Positions 31,456 to 42,219 of a stretch of 64,000 nt of DNA are shown in pieces. Source of the stretch: Rhineura floridana (Eukaryota; Chordata; Lepidosauria; Squamata; Rhineuridae); contig NC_084480.1 of assembly GCF_030035675.1 (NCBI RefSeq), positions 292,006,982 through 292,070,981 of the forward strand. Direction: 5' to 3'. The position numbers and the translations under genes are program-made. The notes beneath the pieces are model-generated. The model was not told where the DNA came from and searched no databases. It saw nothing but the letters and a program-made list of their open reading frames with translations. Within the stretch, counting starts at the first letter, position 1, and each line of letters opens with the position of its first letter.

Positions 31456-31635
31456 AGCTCTATTTTTTCTGTTTGTTCTATCTCGTTCTTCATCCTCAGT
31501 GTTCATTTCCCTGATGAGCCCTTCTGTTTGCTTCCCTGATGTTTTTGAGCCATTTTTTTCCCTGTCAGTGTTCTTTTAATTTTTCTTCTGACACCCCCTG
31601 CCACTGTTTCCCACCCCTTTTCCTACCTGGCAGCT
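31456..31635. other. no gene recognised
   Basis: Short unassigned spacer between LINE tails. Confidence 0.4.
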
Positions 31636-32733
31636 TTTTTCTGTTATTGTTATGTGTCTTCAAGTCGACTACGACGTATGACGACCCTATGAATCAGTGA
31701 CCTCCAAGAGCATCTGTCATGAACCACCCTGTTCAGAACTTGTAAGTTCAGGTCTGTGGCTTCCTTTATGGAATCAATCCATCTCTTGTTTGGTCTTCCT
31801 CTTTTTCTACTCCCTTCTGTTTTTCCCAGCATTATTGTCTTTTCTAGTGAATCATGTCTTCTCATGATGTGTCCAAAGTATGATAACCTCAGTTTCATCA
31901 TTTTAGCTTCTAGTGATAGTTCTGGTTTAATTTGTTCTAACACTCAATTATTTGTCTTTTTTGTGGTCCATGGTATGCGCAAAGCTGTCCTCCAACACCA
32001 CATTTCAAAGGAGGTGATTTTGCTCTTATCCGCTTTTTCCACTGGCCAACTTTCACATCCATATATAGAGATCGAGAATACCATGGTCTGAATGGTCCTG
32101 ACTGTAGTGTTCAGGGATACATCTTTGCATCTGAGGACCTTTTCTAGTTATCTCATAGTTGCCCTCCCCAGTCCTAGCCTTCTTCTGATTACATTATTGT
32201 CTCCATTTTGGTTAATGACTGTGCCAATCCTTGACAAGTTCAATGTCCTCGTTGTCCACTTTAAAGTTACATAATCTTCTGTTGTCATTACTTTAGTCTT
32301 CCTGATGTTCAGCTGTACTCCTGCTTTTGTGCTTTCCTCTTTAACTTTCATCAGCATTCATTTCAAATCATTACTGGTTTCTGCTACGAGTATGGTATCG
32401 TCTGCATATCTTAAATTATTGATATTTCTCCCTCCAGTTTTCACACCTCCTTCATCTTGGTCCAAACCCGCTTTCCGTATGATATGTTCTGCGTACAGAT
32501 TAAACAAATAGGGTGATAAAATACCCCCCTGTCTCACACCCTTTCAGATGGGGAACCAATCGGTTTCTCCATATTCGGTCCTTACAGTAGCCTCTTGTCC
32601 AGAGTATAGGTTGCGCATCAGGACAATCAAATGCTGTGGCACCCCCATTTCTTTTAAAGCATTCCATAGTTTTTCATGATCTACACAGTCAAAGGCTTTA
32701 CTGTAGTCTATAAAGTACTCAGCAGTACTTCCC
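31636..32733 (-). mobile_element. RTE/BovB-like LINE, 3' half
   Basis: On the minus strand from 32733: FIDYSKAFDCVDHEKLWNAL, PQHLIVLMRNLYSGQEATVR, TEYGETDWFPI, then the KGVRQGGILSPYLFNLYAEH-type palm and a NNLRYADDTI motif near 32400, TVINQNGDNNVIRRRLGLGR, LEQIKPELSLEAKMMKLRLS, YFGHIMRRHDSLEKTIMLGK and RGRPNKRWIDSIKE, ending SRLEDT. The 3' edge is the TTATTGTTATGTGTCTTCAA region. It is better preserved than the 11395 copy but has several stops and frame changes. The upstream part continues at 35826 beyond an L2. Confidence 0.8.
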
Positions 32734-32735
32734 AC

Positions 32736-32770
32736 TGAATTCAGTTGGGCTTACTTCCAGGTAAATGGGG
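32736..32770. repeat. short ancient repeat fragment
   Basis: CCCACTGAATTCAGTTGGGC and TTACTTCCAGGTAAATGGGG form a phrase (CCCA(C/T)TGAATTCA...TTACTCCCAGGTAA) that recurs, diverged, at 45630-45675 and 52080-52165. Family uncertain. Confidence 0.4.
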
Positions 32771-35700
32771 TTAGGATTGGAGCCTTGCTATCTTGATTTT
32801 CCAGTGTGGGATAAACTTCGACTGCTGTTATGTAATGCCAGGTCTGTAGTTCAGAAAACATCCCTCATCCATGATCTTATCCTGGATGAGGAGGCAGACC
32901 TGGTATGCATTACGGAGACCTGGCTGGATGAGGCCTCAGCTCCCACACTTGAGGCCATGTGCCCAGCGGGTTTCTGATATGCACAGCAGCCAAGGATTGG
33001 TAGGCGGGGAGGGGGGGTGGCAGTTATTTATCGAGAGTCCTTGGTTTTCACCAGACCTCCTCTCCACGAGACCAAGTTTGTTGATTGTATGTACTGGAGG
33101 TTGGGACCAAAGGGCAGTTTAGGAATTCTGCTTGTGTACTGCCCACCCCGCTGCACGGCAGACTCCCTGGCCGAGGTGCTTGAGGTGGTCTCGGCTGTGC
33201 GGTTGTTTACCCCAAATCTATTGGTTTTGGGGGATTTCAACCTGCATGCTGAGGCCGCTCTCATTGGAGCCCCTCGGGATTTCATTGAGACCATGACTTC
33301 ATGGGAACTGCACCTAAGTAATATGGGTCCCACCCATGTAGCTGGTCATACTATTGACCTTGTGTTTGTCTCGGATGAGAAGGGAAGTGATCTGAAAATG
33401 GGGAATGTTTCTTCTAGCCCTGTGTCATGGTCAGATCACTATCTGATGAATATGGATCTCTCACTGCCACATACCCTCCGCAGGGGACAAGGACCTATTA
33501 GGATGGTCCGCCCCAGACGCCTGATGGAATCCAAAGGATTCCTGAATGCGCTGGGTGATTTGGAGCTTACTGAAGGACGCCCGGTCGAAACCCTGGTGAC
33601 GGAGTGGAATAGGGAGATCACTAGGGCAATAGACCGGGTGGCACCGAAACGTCCTCTCCCCCTGAATAGAACTCAGACTGCACCCTGGTATACACCACGG
33701 TTGCGCGGTCTGAGACAGGAAGTGAGACGACTAGAACGCCGATGGCGGAAGTTGCGCACTGAAGGCGATCGGACACTGGTTAGAGCGGCAATTGCGGCCT
33801 ACCAGCGGGCAACAAAGGCAGCAAAGAGGCATTTTTTTGCTGCCTCTATTGCGTCTGCAGAGTGCTGTCCCAGGAGGTTGTTCCAAGTGGTCCGAAGCCT
33901 GGTCGGTCCAGTTGCTCAGGAACCTATGGAACATTCAAAAGCCTCCTGTGACACATTTGTAAAACACTTTGCCGATAAAATCGAGCGCCTGAAGGACAAG
34001 ATTCCGTACGTCGTGGTTACAAGTAGTGGTCCAGAGGCGGTCAGTTGCAGTCCGGTCTGCTGGGATCGGTTTCAGCCTCTTCTCTCTGATGACGTGGACA
34101 AGGTGCTCTCTACTGTTAAACCAACCACTTGCTTGCTTGACCCTTGCCCGTCATGGCTCATTATGAGCTGTAAAGCGGAACTGGGCAATGGGATTAAGGC
34201 AATGGTAAATGCGTCCTTGGAGGAGGGTGCAATGCCATTAGCCCTCAAGGAGGCAATAATAAGACCTATTCTGAAAAAGTCCTCCTTGGATCCCCAAGAT
34301 TTGAACAACTTTCGCCCAGTTTCCAATTTACCGTTTTTGGGCAAGGTGATTGAGCGTGTGGTGGCTACATAGTTACAGACACACTTGGAGGAAGCAGATT
34401 ATTTAGATCCTTTCCAGTCGGGCTTCAGGACGGACACGGAACTGAAACAGCCTTGGTCGCTCTGGTGGATGATATGAGGAGGGCGTTGGATAGGGGAGAA
34501 CACACTTTCCTTGTCCTCCTGGATCTCTCAGCGGCCTTCGATACCGTTGACCACAGTATCCTGTTAAGTCGGCTGGAGGGGCTGGGAATAGGAGGCACTG
34601 TTTTACGGTGGTTCCGTTCCTATCTCTCCAGCAGATACCAACGAGTAGCGTTAGGGGATGAGGTTTCAGACCCTTGGCCCCTCAACTGTGGCATGCCACA
34701 GGGCTCTATCCTCTCCCCCATGCTATTCAACATTTATCTGAAACTGCTGGGTGCCATCATCAGGAGTTTTGGGCTGCAGTGTCACTAATATGCGGATGAC
34801 ACGCAGCTCTATCTCTCATTCAAATCCTCACCAGAGTTGGCTGTGGATACCTTGTCCAATTGCCTGGAGTCCGTAAGTGGGTGGATGGGAGAGAACAGGC
34901 TGAAGCTAAACCCCGACAAGACCGAGGTGTTACTAGTGGGGGATAAGAGAAGGCTGGGAAATTTTGACCTGGTACTTAATGGGGTGAAATTACCCCTAAA
35001 AGACCAGGTCCGCAGCCTAGGGGTCATTTTGGACTCCCAGCTGTCTATGGAGGCTCAGGTTTCTGCAGTGAGCCGGGCAGCTTGGTACCAACTTCATCTG
35101 GTACAAAGGCTGCGTCCCTACCTTCCTTTACACCTGCTCCCACGAGTGATACATGCCCTGGTCTCCTCTCGATTAGACTATTGTAATGCGCTCTACGTGG
35201 GGTTACCCCTGAAGACGGTCCGGAAATTACAACTGGTACAGAATGCGGCGGCACGCTTAATAAAGCAGAGCCGTCACCGATATCATGTTACCCCAGTATT
35301 GATGGAGTTACACTGGCTGCCAGTTGTGTACCGGGCCCAATTCAAGGTGTTGGTACTAACCTTTAAAACCCTATACGGTTCCGGCCCAGTCTATCTGAAG
35401 GAATGCCTCCAGTATCACCAAATATGCCGCCAAACAAGATCAGCCTCACAAGACCTTCTCTCGGTCCCACCGGTGAAAACAGCTAGACTGGTGCGGACCA
35501 GAGAGAGGGCCTTTTCGATCGTGGCCCCCACCCTCTGGAACTTGCTTCCTTTTGACCTTCGTCACGCCTCCTCCCTTATGGCTTTTCGCCAAGCTTCAAA
35601 GACCTGGCTGTTCAGGCAGGCCTATGGGATTTCTGGGGTGGGTTTGGTCTTTATATTGTATTACTGAAGGATGGTTAGATGAATTGCTGTTAATATTGTA

Positions 35701-35815
35701 ATTTGTTGTATGTATATGTTTTTACATTGTATTTATATCGTGTATGTCGCCCAGAGTGTCCGCTTAGGCGGACAGATGGGCGACTAATTAAATAAAATTT
35801 TATTATTATATTATT
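32771..35815 (+). mobile_element. L2-like LINE, nearly full coding length
   Basis: About 3.05 kb, the most complete LINE here. The apurinic-type endonuclease runs from 32815: NARSVVQKTSLIHDLILD, CITETWLDE (catalytic Glu), GGGVAVIYRE-like, LVLGDFNLHAE and SWSDHYLMNMD (catalytic Asp-His). A linker follows, then RT: DLNNFRPVSNLPFLGKVIER near 34300, LLDLSAAFDTVDHSILL near 34530, CGMPQGSILSPMLFNIYLKL near 34690, and YADDTQLYLS at 34791. The C-terminal text is NRLKLNPDKTEVLLVGD, RLDYCNALYVGLPLKTVRKL, VLMELHWLPVVYRAQFKVLV and LWNLLPFDLR. The tail is GTATGTCGCCCAGAGTGTCC...TTATTATTATTATTAT. Breaks are a frame change near 32975, TAG at 34370-34372, a frame change near 34430 and a stop just before YADD (34786-34788). 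Inserted within the RTE. Confidence 0.88.
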
Positions 35816-35825
35816 ATTATTATTC

Positions 35826-36240
35826 CCCTGTTGATTATTCAACATCCCTACTCTTGGTTTAAATTTCCCTGTAATTTCTCTAATCTTTTGGAATAGAGCT
35901 TGTTCTTCCCTTTCTGTTATCCTCTTCTATTTCTATGCAATAACTATTGTAATAGTTCTCTTTGTTTCTACGTACTAGTCACTGTATTGTTGCATTTAGG
36001 GTTCTGACTGTGTTTCTATCTCCTTTTGCTTTTGCTTCCCTTCTCTCTTTAACCATTTTAAGAGTTTCTTCAGTCATCCATTGAGGTCTTTTTCTCTTTT
36101 TAACAAGAGGTATTGTCTTTTTGCATTCTTCCCTGATCATGTCTCTGACTTCAGTCCATAGTGCTTCTGGTTCTCTGTCAACTAAGTTGAAAGCCTCAAA
36201 TCTGTTCCTTATTTGATCTTTATATTCTTCTCAGGCCTTC
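35826..36240 (-). mobile_element. RTE/BovB-like LINE, upstream part
   Basis: Minus-strand text IKNRFEAFNLVDREPEALWT, VRDMIREECKKTIPLVKKR, PQWMTEETLKMVKERREAKA, KGDRNTVRTLNATIQ and NKENYYNSYCIEIEEDNRK is the linker between endonuclease and RT in BovB-like elements. It is the upstream continuation of 32733-31636, with several hundred bases missing and an L2 in between. The endonuclease itself is not recognisable beyond 36240. Confidence 0.7.
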
Positions 36241-36794
36241 TGCTCAGTTTTGGTTACTTATCAAGCCCTTTCATTATTGTCTGTCAGCTGTAGCGGGAGG
36301 TGGCTTTGCCTCAGCGGCAGCAGCAGCTACAGTTTACTGTTTTCAAGCAGTTTTCTCTCTCTCTTTTCCTCTGCAGCCCTATATCTGTTCCCAGTTTCCT
36401 CTCCCGGTTACTGTTTTAATTAGTTTTGGTTGCTTCTTCTGCGTCTGCCCCAATTCTCTCATCCATTTTCAATATATAAGAAATCATTCTAAGTGCCTTT
36501 CAGTGCAGTTTTCATTATAACCCCTATAACGCGGGTGCATCCTTTGTCTCCCAACCCCTGCATTATAATGACTTTTAACTGCATTATATTTTGTCCTTAT
36601 CTTTCCCCTACATTATTGGTTGATTGTCGGTGACAATGCCATGGTCCTCATTGCCTAGCATAAGAAGAAACAAGAAGAGCTAGTAATGTCATACATCTGG
36701 TAAATGTTCTCTTTTCTAGAGCTCTGTGCAATTCCCCCACATACCTCAGCCTTGACATTGACTCCTTCTTTGGACCCTTCCTCGGGTACTTGAA
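36241..36794. other. no gene recognised
   Basis: Unassigned; partly T/C-rich. No motif. Confidence 0.4.
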
Positions 36795-36985
36795 AGACCA
36801 TATCTCTGCAGTAGGCCATCTACTTTGCATGCAGAAGGTCCTAAATTTAGTCCACAGTATCTCCGTAATGGGCTGGGAGAGTCTCCTGCCTGAAACCCTA
36901 GAGAGCCTCTGTCAATCAATGTAGGTAATACTTAGCTAGATGGACAATGATCTGACTCAGTATAAGGTAGCTTCCTATGTTTCCT
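36795..36985 (+). mobile_element. tRNA-derived SINE
   Basis: TACTTTGCATGCAGAAGGTC, a decayed B-box region (TAAATTTAGTCC), GTCTCCTGCCTGAAACCCTA, GAGCCTCTGTCAATCAATGT, GATCTGACTCAGTATAAGGT and AGCTTCCTATG. The A-box start is poor. An old copy. Confidence 0.7.
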
Positions 36986-37995
36986 GCTTGAGCCATCCCT
37001 CATCCTCTCTGATGGGGCTTACAAGCTGCCCATGAAGAGGCCCATTCATCTCCCAGAGAGAATGCTTACTTGGTCAATTAACTGCAATTAATTCCATAAA
37101 TCTTATCTCTTAAATCCTGTAACAAACTCAGATGCATTTCATTTCAGAATGTCATTTCAATGGCTCCATTCATTCATCATTGCTTCATAAAATACCCATT
37201 AATTTGTAAAAAAAAGCATCCAGCACATTCCCATTCAATTCATTTGACATCAACTGACTGCAGTTAATTAAAGCAGATATTTCACCCCATCCCACAATAC
37301 CGCTGAATTTATTCAAGGAAGTGATTCTGATCATTCATCAATCAGCCATTATATCCCATTGAAGAAAATGCTGACTTATTTATTTATTTAATATTCACTT
37401 GTTCAAAATATACAAACTGTGTGCTCTGTTTGGACATCAGTAAAGGAGAGCCTACGTATGTTCAGTTGTAGACTCCACAAGATCAGGAATTCCGCACGCT
37501 CAGGGTTCCCAATTGCATGGAGCCCTTCACATATGTAGCTAAACACGTGAATATTCTTTTCTGATGTCCACAATGAATCTGGAAACAATATGGAAAGGAG
37601 GGCAGTGGGGCATGTGATTCTGAGCCTGGGTTCAGGAGGCATGGTCTTGTTCCCTCACCCTATATGTGGAGGCAAATATGCATATCATATATGTGGCTAA
37701 GGGTCTGCCAAGGAAGAAGAGGTATGAAAGAGGGCTTCATTCAACTTTAAAAAATCTCCTATGTGCACCTGCACACATCGGAGGATAACTATAGTTTTAT
37801 GTTCTACTTCCAACACAAAATAGACCATGACTGCTAGTTTCTCCTCCTTGGTCTCAGTGTTGCCCTTGTAGAACTCATCAGGAAGAAGGACGGGGACAAA
37901 ACTAGAATGATTTGGCTTGGCCTGTCATCGGCTCTGGCTCCATCTACTCTTGGCCTTGCTACCTTCCTCCTCACCAGGCTCAATGGGCACCAGTC
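36986..37995. other. no gene recognised
   Basis: Unique AT-rich DNA with short TTTATTTATTTA near 37378 but no clear repeat or gene. Confidence 0.5.
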
Positions 37996-37997
37996 AC

Positions 37998-38182
37998 CTC
38001 TGCTTATACTGAATCAGTCCATTGGTCCAATTAGCTCAATGTTGTCACCACTGACTAGCAGTGCCTCTGCAGGGTGTTGGGCAAGGGGGCATTCCAAGCC
38101 CTACCTAGAGATGCTGGGGATTGAACTGGGACCTTCTGCATGCAAAGCAGATGCTGTACCACTGAAGCACGGCCTTTCCCCC
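37998..38182 (-). mobile_element. tRNA-derived SINE, full length
   Basis: Minus-strand: 3' part CTTATACTGAATCAGTCCAT, body CACCACTGACTAGCAGTGCC, then GGGGATTGAACTGGGACCTT (B-box), GCATGCAAAGCAGATGCTGT and ACCACTGAAGCACGGCC (A-box). About 185 bases. Confidence 0.75.
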
Positions 38183-38935
38183 TCAATGTGCAGGGGATGT
38201 AAACTAAAGTTTGCTGATTTCAGTGGAACTGAATGACATTCTGGAAAAAAATATATTTCCAAGACAACTGATTTTTTTTTAAAATGACCCACTGGCAGAA
38301 AGAATCTGTTATCTGCAAGACAGAAATGAAAAACAAAGCCCAAGACATGCAGGAGTATTATTTTGCAATGGCGTTCCAAAAGTGAAATGCCAGGAGAACT
38401 TGGCAAAAAAAAAAAAACACCAGCTGAGATGGAGTTTCTCTAGGTATCAAACGAAGAATTAGAGACTGTGCTAGCTTTGCCAGCAACTTTGGCCGCCATT
38501 GCTATAGAGCCAGGAATATTATAGTTGTCAGGAGCCCAAGGCAAACAACATTCATCCAAGACTGATAAAGGAAGTTTGGGTGGAAACGAGAGAAGCTTTA
38601 ACAGATATTTTCACAGGTTTATTTGGTTCAGATGAGCTCCCTGTGGGACTGAAACATAGTTAGAATAACCCTCTAATGAAAAACTAGCCTGGAGACTTCC
38701 TTAGAAATTAAACATGAATCCATTTAACCTCTTCTGAGAGAGGTTTTTGTCAGTGATTTCAAATACTGATCCATTTGCAAAGCTAAATGTTTCTGCTCAC
38801 TCGAGAACAGCTCCAAGGCATCAGGAGATGAGTATGGTGCTGTGCCTATGAAGACTGATGTGAAGAGTGAGTCGAGTAAGAAAATGTTTTAAAAGCCACC
38901 ATTCCATATTGTTTCCTTATTGTGAAAATATGAAA
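38183..38935. other. no gene recognised
   Basis: Unassigned unique sequence. Confidence 0.5.
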
Positions 38936-39153
38936 AGATATTGTCAGTGACCAACCAGGAAAGGGACCTTGGGGTTGTGGTGGATGGCTTGATGAAAATG
39001 TCAATCTAATCTGCGGCTGCTGTGAAACATACTGTTGGAGGCACTATGCTTCTGAAACTGAAATTACCAATATCATAATGCATGCATCATACAAATCTAT
39101 AGGTGCCAGTACACAGTCCTGGTCACCACAGCCCAAAAAGGATATTGTAGAGC
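38936..39153 (+). mobile_element. CR1-like LINE fragment, left part
   Basis: Plus-strand RT C-terminal text ERDLGVVVDGLMKMS, then SAAAVKH, IIMHASYKSI-like, and SWSPQPKKDIVEL-like. This is the CR1-type phrase LGVVVD...YKS...QFWSP..KKDI. It is cut at 39153 by a MITE and resumes at 39535. Confidence 0.6.
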
Positions 39154-39534
39154 TAGGGATGAATTTCAGCTTCTCATTTTTCTGATCTTCAGTTCTCTAC
39201 ATTTCCACATCTGTTCACAATTTTTTTAAAAAATGAAAATTCATTAGCATTGTAGGGCAAATTTCTCCTAATATACACATTTCTGTATGCAGTCTTGCCC
39301 AATATACACCATTTTTGTATGTTATTTTCACTAACATGTACATCTTTATGCACACTTAGCCTAGTATATGCATGTTTGTACACATTACTTAGCTGAGGAA
39401 CTTCATTGCAAAATTCAGAGAAGTGTGAATTTTGGAGATAGGTTGTGTTTCAGTTTGTGAGTTGTCTTAGAAAGAGTGAATTGGGTATGTTATCATTTAA
39501 ACGTGAACTGAATCCAGCTTCTCCCCCATTTCTA
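39154..39534. mobile_element. AT-rich MITE-like element with perfect 8-bp duplication
   Basis: 381 bases flanked by identical TGTAGAGC at 39146-39153 and 39535-39542, which identifies the exact ends TAGGGATGAATTTCAG and CTCCCCCATTTCTA. An 8-bp duplication fits hAT-type transposition. The interior is AT-rich with repeated TTCTCCTAATATACACATTT-like blocks and is non-coding. Related copies are at 11362/12572, 17165 (minus) and 39694. Confidence 0.75.
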
Positions 39535-39680
39535 TGTAGAGCAAAACAAGATGCAGAGAAGAGCAACCAAAATGATCAAGAGGCTGGAGTAACTCTCCTA
39601 CGAGTAAAGGTTACAACATTTGGGGCTTTTTAGCTCAGAAAAAAGTGTGGAAGATCGTGGTGGGGTGTCATTAAAACTCC
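39535..39680 (+). mobile_element. CR1-like LINE fragment, right part
   Basis: Continues 38936-39153: AGATGCAGAGAAGAGCAACC (VQRRATKMIKRLE-like), CTCTCCTACGAGTAAAGGTT (LLYE.K-like) and GGGGCTTTTTAGCTCAGAAA (LGLFSSEK-like). It ends at about 39680. Confidence 0.6.
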
Positions 39681-39693
39681 CTGGTGACTTCTA

Positions 39694-40125
39694 GGGATGG
39701 AAGCATCTGTCAGTTTCAGTTCTCTCAGTTTCTCATTTTCCCAGTCATAAAATTATTTCTCTACATTTCTGTAGCAATTTGTGATTTTTTTAAAAAAAAT
39801 CCTCATGAAAATTCTAAAACATTTTAGTGTGAATTTCTCCAAATAATCACATTTTTGTATGACGTTTTAACTAATGCATGCATTTTTCAAGCAATTTCTC
39901 CTAATGTAATGAATTTTGTATGTTGTTTTCACTGATATATTCATTGTTATGCACACTTCCCCCTAATATATGTAAGCATTGGTTGATTGGAGAACCGCAT
40001 TGCAAAATTTGGATAAGTGCAAATTGTGAAGGACAGGTTTGTTTCTGTTCTCATATTGTTTTGGAAAGTGCAAGCTTGGTAGATTCGGCTTTAAATTTGA
40101 ACTGAATCAAAATTCTTCCCCATCC
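39694..40125. mobile_element. AT-rich MITE-like element, second copy
   Basis: Starts TAGGGATGGAAGCATCTGTC and ends TTCTTCCCCATCCTT, with the same ordered blocks as 39154-39534 plus a longer left part. It lies immediately downstream of the CR1 fragment. No sharp duplication found. Confidence 0.6.
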
Positions 40126-40174
40126 TTCGGGCCTAGCTGGGGTTCCATTTAGAACTCTTATAACCCCTGTTTTA

Positions 40175-40605
40175 GAACAGCTGCATTGCTTGCCAGTTGT
40201 TTCCAGGCCCAATTGACGATGCTGAGTTTGGTATTTAAAGCCCAAAACAACTTAGGCCTCAAATACCTGAAAAACTGGCTTCATCTCTACAGACCTTCTC
40301 AGGTGTTAGGATCAGCAGAGGGGCCCCTCTTGGTTCTTCTGCCACCCTCAGAAATATGGGAAATGGCAGCACAAGATAAGACTTTTTCTGTGGCAGCCCT
40401 AAATTGGGAATTCGCTCTATGCAGAGGTGCATTTTGCACCATCATTGCATAGCTTCTGCGGAAGATACACCACTTTACTCTGGTCTTTGACACCTGACAT
40501 ATAATTTTTATGACCCACCCCATTCTTCTGATTTTAAATTGTTTTAACTGATTTTTATATTGTATTTTTATGTTGTAACTCACCCTGGGCATAATTGGGG
40601 TGTAG
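40175..40605 (+). mobile_element. L2-like LINE 3' part
   Basis: AGCTGCATTGCTTGCCAGTT (LHCLPV), then LSLVFKAQNNLGLKYLKNWL in one frame and AAQDKTFSVAALNWEF, corresponding to L2 LVLTFKTL.G...; ERAFSVVAPTLWN. The T-rich 3' region ends CACCCTGGGCATAATTGGGG. No endonuclease or YADD region. Confidence 0.6.
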
Positions 40606-40770
40606 CCGTCTGGAGTCCTGGGGAGGCCTTAGACCCCTTCCTTTTTTGGGAGCCGGATCCCAAAAGGATCCCTATGTCTCCAGCTTCCTACAAGCTAATC
40701 ACATGAAAGGGGAATGTGTTAGCCACTGAGAAGAATCCCGAGTGTCAATTGCAAGCAAGCCTTTCTTAGT
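40606..40770 (+). repeat. unclassified dispersed repeat
   Basis: TGTAGCCGTCTGGAGTCCTG, CCTTCCTTTTTTGGGAGCCG, GATCCCTATGTCTCCAGC and AATGTGTTAGCCACTGAGAA match 40905-41060 and 21055-21205. The right half is missing here. Confidence 0.6.
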
Positions 40771-40904
40771 TCCTACTTCAAAAAGCCAAGACAAGTTGTG
40801 CAGAATGAAAATTCTGTAATTGCAGAACAGAGACCATTAATCTTGATGATAGCATCCCATCTACATGATCAAGCAGTTTGATAGCAGCAGGAGATAAATG
40901 TGCA
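40771..40904. other. unassigned spacer
   Basis: Between two copies of the dispersed repeat; nothing recognised. Confidence 0.3.
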
Positions 40905-41290
40905 GGGGTGTAGTCTTCCAGGGTCACGGCAGGGCATAGACTCCTTCCTTTTTTAGGGAGCAAGGTCCCAGCAGGATCCCTACGTCTCCAGTGTCCTACA
41001 ATCCAATCAGCATAAAAGGGGATTGTGTTAGCCGCTGAGAAGAGTCTTCTGGAAGCTATCATTGTCTCTTCTTGCTGAACCTTAAAAAGTCATACCCTCA
41101 TCTTGCAGTCATCACTCAACAGAACTCTAAACAAAGCAAGAAGAGACAGAGTTCATTTTATTGTATATCTTAGAAGGTTGTATAATCTTAGAAGGGGGCA
41201 TGGCTGTGAATATTATGAAGGGACCTTGCACTTCTGAATTAGCTACTGCATTACTGGATGTAATGGTGAAGGGCAGGTAAGAAATCCAAT
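40905..41290 (+). repeat. unclassified dispersed repeat, longest copy
   Basis: Left part TGTAGTCTTCCAGGGTCACG to CGCTGAGAAGAGTCTTCTGG, then an internal hairpin (GTCTCTTCTTGCT / AGCAAGAAGAGAC), then GGCATGGCTGTGAATATTAT and GAAGGGACCTTGCACTTCTG. Four copies or parts in this window. No coding capacity and no clear terminal duplication. Possibly a non-autonomous DNA element. Confidence 0.55.
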
Positions 41291-41740
41291 AAATAACAAC
41301 TTCATTGATGAGGTATGATCTGAACTGTCAACATTCTGTCAGTTCACAGGTGCATAGTCCGTATATGCTCTCACCTATACAAGTGACTATGGAATTGACA
41401 GATTGCATGAGTGAGGCATACATCACCAGTGTCTCTGCATAGACTCCAGAACATATGTTCAATACATTGGATGTGAGTGTCAGGGCTAGGCTGTGGGCAG
41501 CAGTGTGGGGTAAGCCAGGAGCCAGAGACTACAGCAGTGGAACCAGCCCATCATCAGAACTTAAGTCACAAGCACAGGGCAACCCAGAAGGCAGGACTAG
41601 TAAACAAGCCAGGAGTCAGAACCAACAGCAATTGGAGGGCAATCCAGGAGGCAAGGCTGAGAAGCAAGGCAGGAGTGAAGGCTGAAGAATCGCTGAGAAT
41701 ACAAGAACAGGTCAGAGCTCAGGAAGGTCATGTTGCTCTA
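41291..41740. other. unassigned; partly minisatellite-like
   Basis: From about 41500 to 41700, degenerate repeats of GCCAGGAG(C/T)CAGA, GGGCAA(C/T)CCAG(A/G)AGGCA and AAGC(A/C)AGGAG recur every 35-75 bases. This could be a decayed minisatellite or part of a long repeat. The open frames have no motif. Confidence 0.35.
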
Positions 41741-42215
41741 ACACAGTGATGGGGAATTTTTTCCAGCCTGAAGGCCACATTCCTTTGTGGGCAACTTTCC
41801 AGAAGTCATATACTGGATGCACAAGTGAACAGAGCCAATGGATGCAACTCTCCCCTTTGTGCAATAATTATATCCCATCTATGGAAACTTCAGAGGTTTT
41901 ACAAACAGGCACACACCCTTGGTAAGCAAGAGGCATTATCGCAGCTCAAGGACACATTTGAGCCTGGATGTGTCTGGATGTGCCTGGATGTGTCTGAAGG
42001 CACATAAGGCCAGCTCCCTGAGTCAGGTCTGGTCTGGATGGGAGATTGCCTGGAAACCATATGTAAGCTGCCTTGGGTTTCAACCATGAAAAGTGGGGTA
42101 TAAATGTAATCAATAAATCAATAAAAACACTTGAGGAGATTGTGGCCTGCGGGAGGGGGTGTGGCCTGGGGAGAATCCTGAGGGCCAGATAGGGAGCCTT
42201 GGAGACCCACAATTG
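41741..42215. mobile_element. GGCCACAT-type MITE remnants around a SINE
   Basis: CAGTGATGGGGAATTTTTTC and CTGAAGGCCACATTCC open it. GTGGCCTGGGGAGAATCCTG and GAGGGCCAGATAGGGAGCC near 42160-42200 resemble the right part of the element at 47885-48358. A 5S-like SINE lies between. The overall unit is an inference. Confidence 0.3.
42023..42118 (+). mobile_element. 5S-rRNA-like SINE fragment with L2-like tail
   Basis: TCTGGATGGGAGATTGCCTG resembles the 3' region of 5S rRNA (TTGGATGGGAGACCGCCTGG). It is followed by a tail AGTGGGGTATAAATGTAATC and AATAAATCAATAAA like that of L2. 5S-derived SINEs with LINE tails are known in vertebrates including squamates. Only the end of the 5S part is present. Confidence 0.5.
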
Positions 42216-42219
42216 ACCC

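Noticed and set aside
33017-34372. 451-codon frame as a possible host gene
   Set aside because: The protein has LINE endonuclease and RT motifs (GDFNLH, SDHYLM, FRPVSNLPFLGKV) and sits within an L2 copy.
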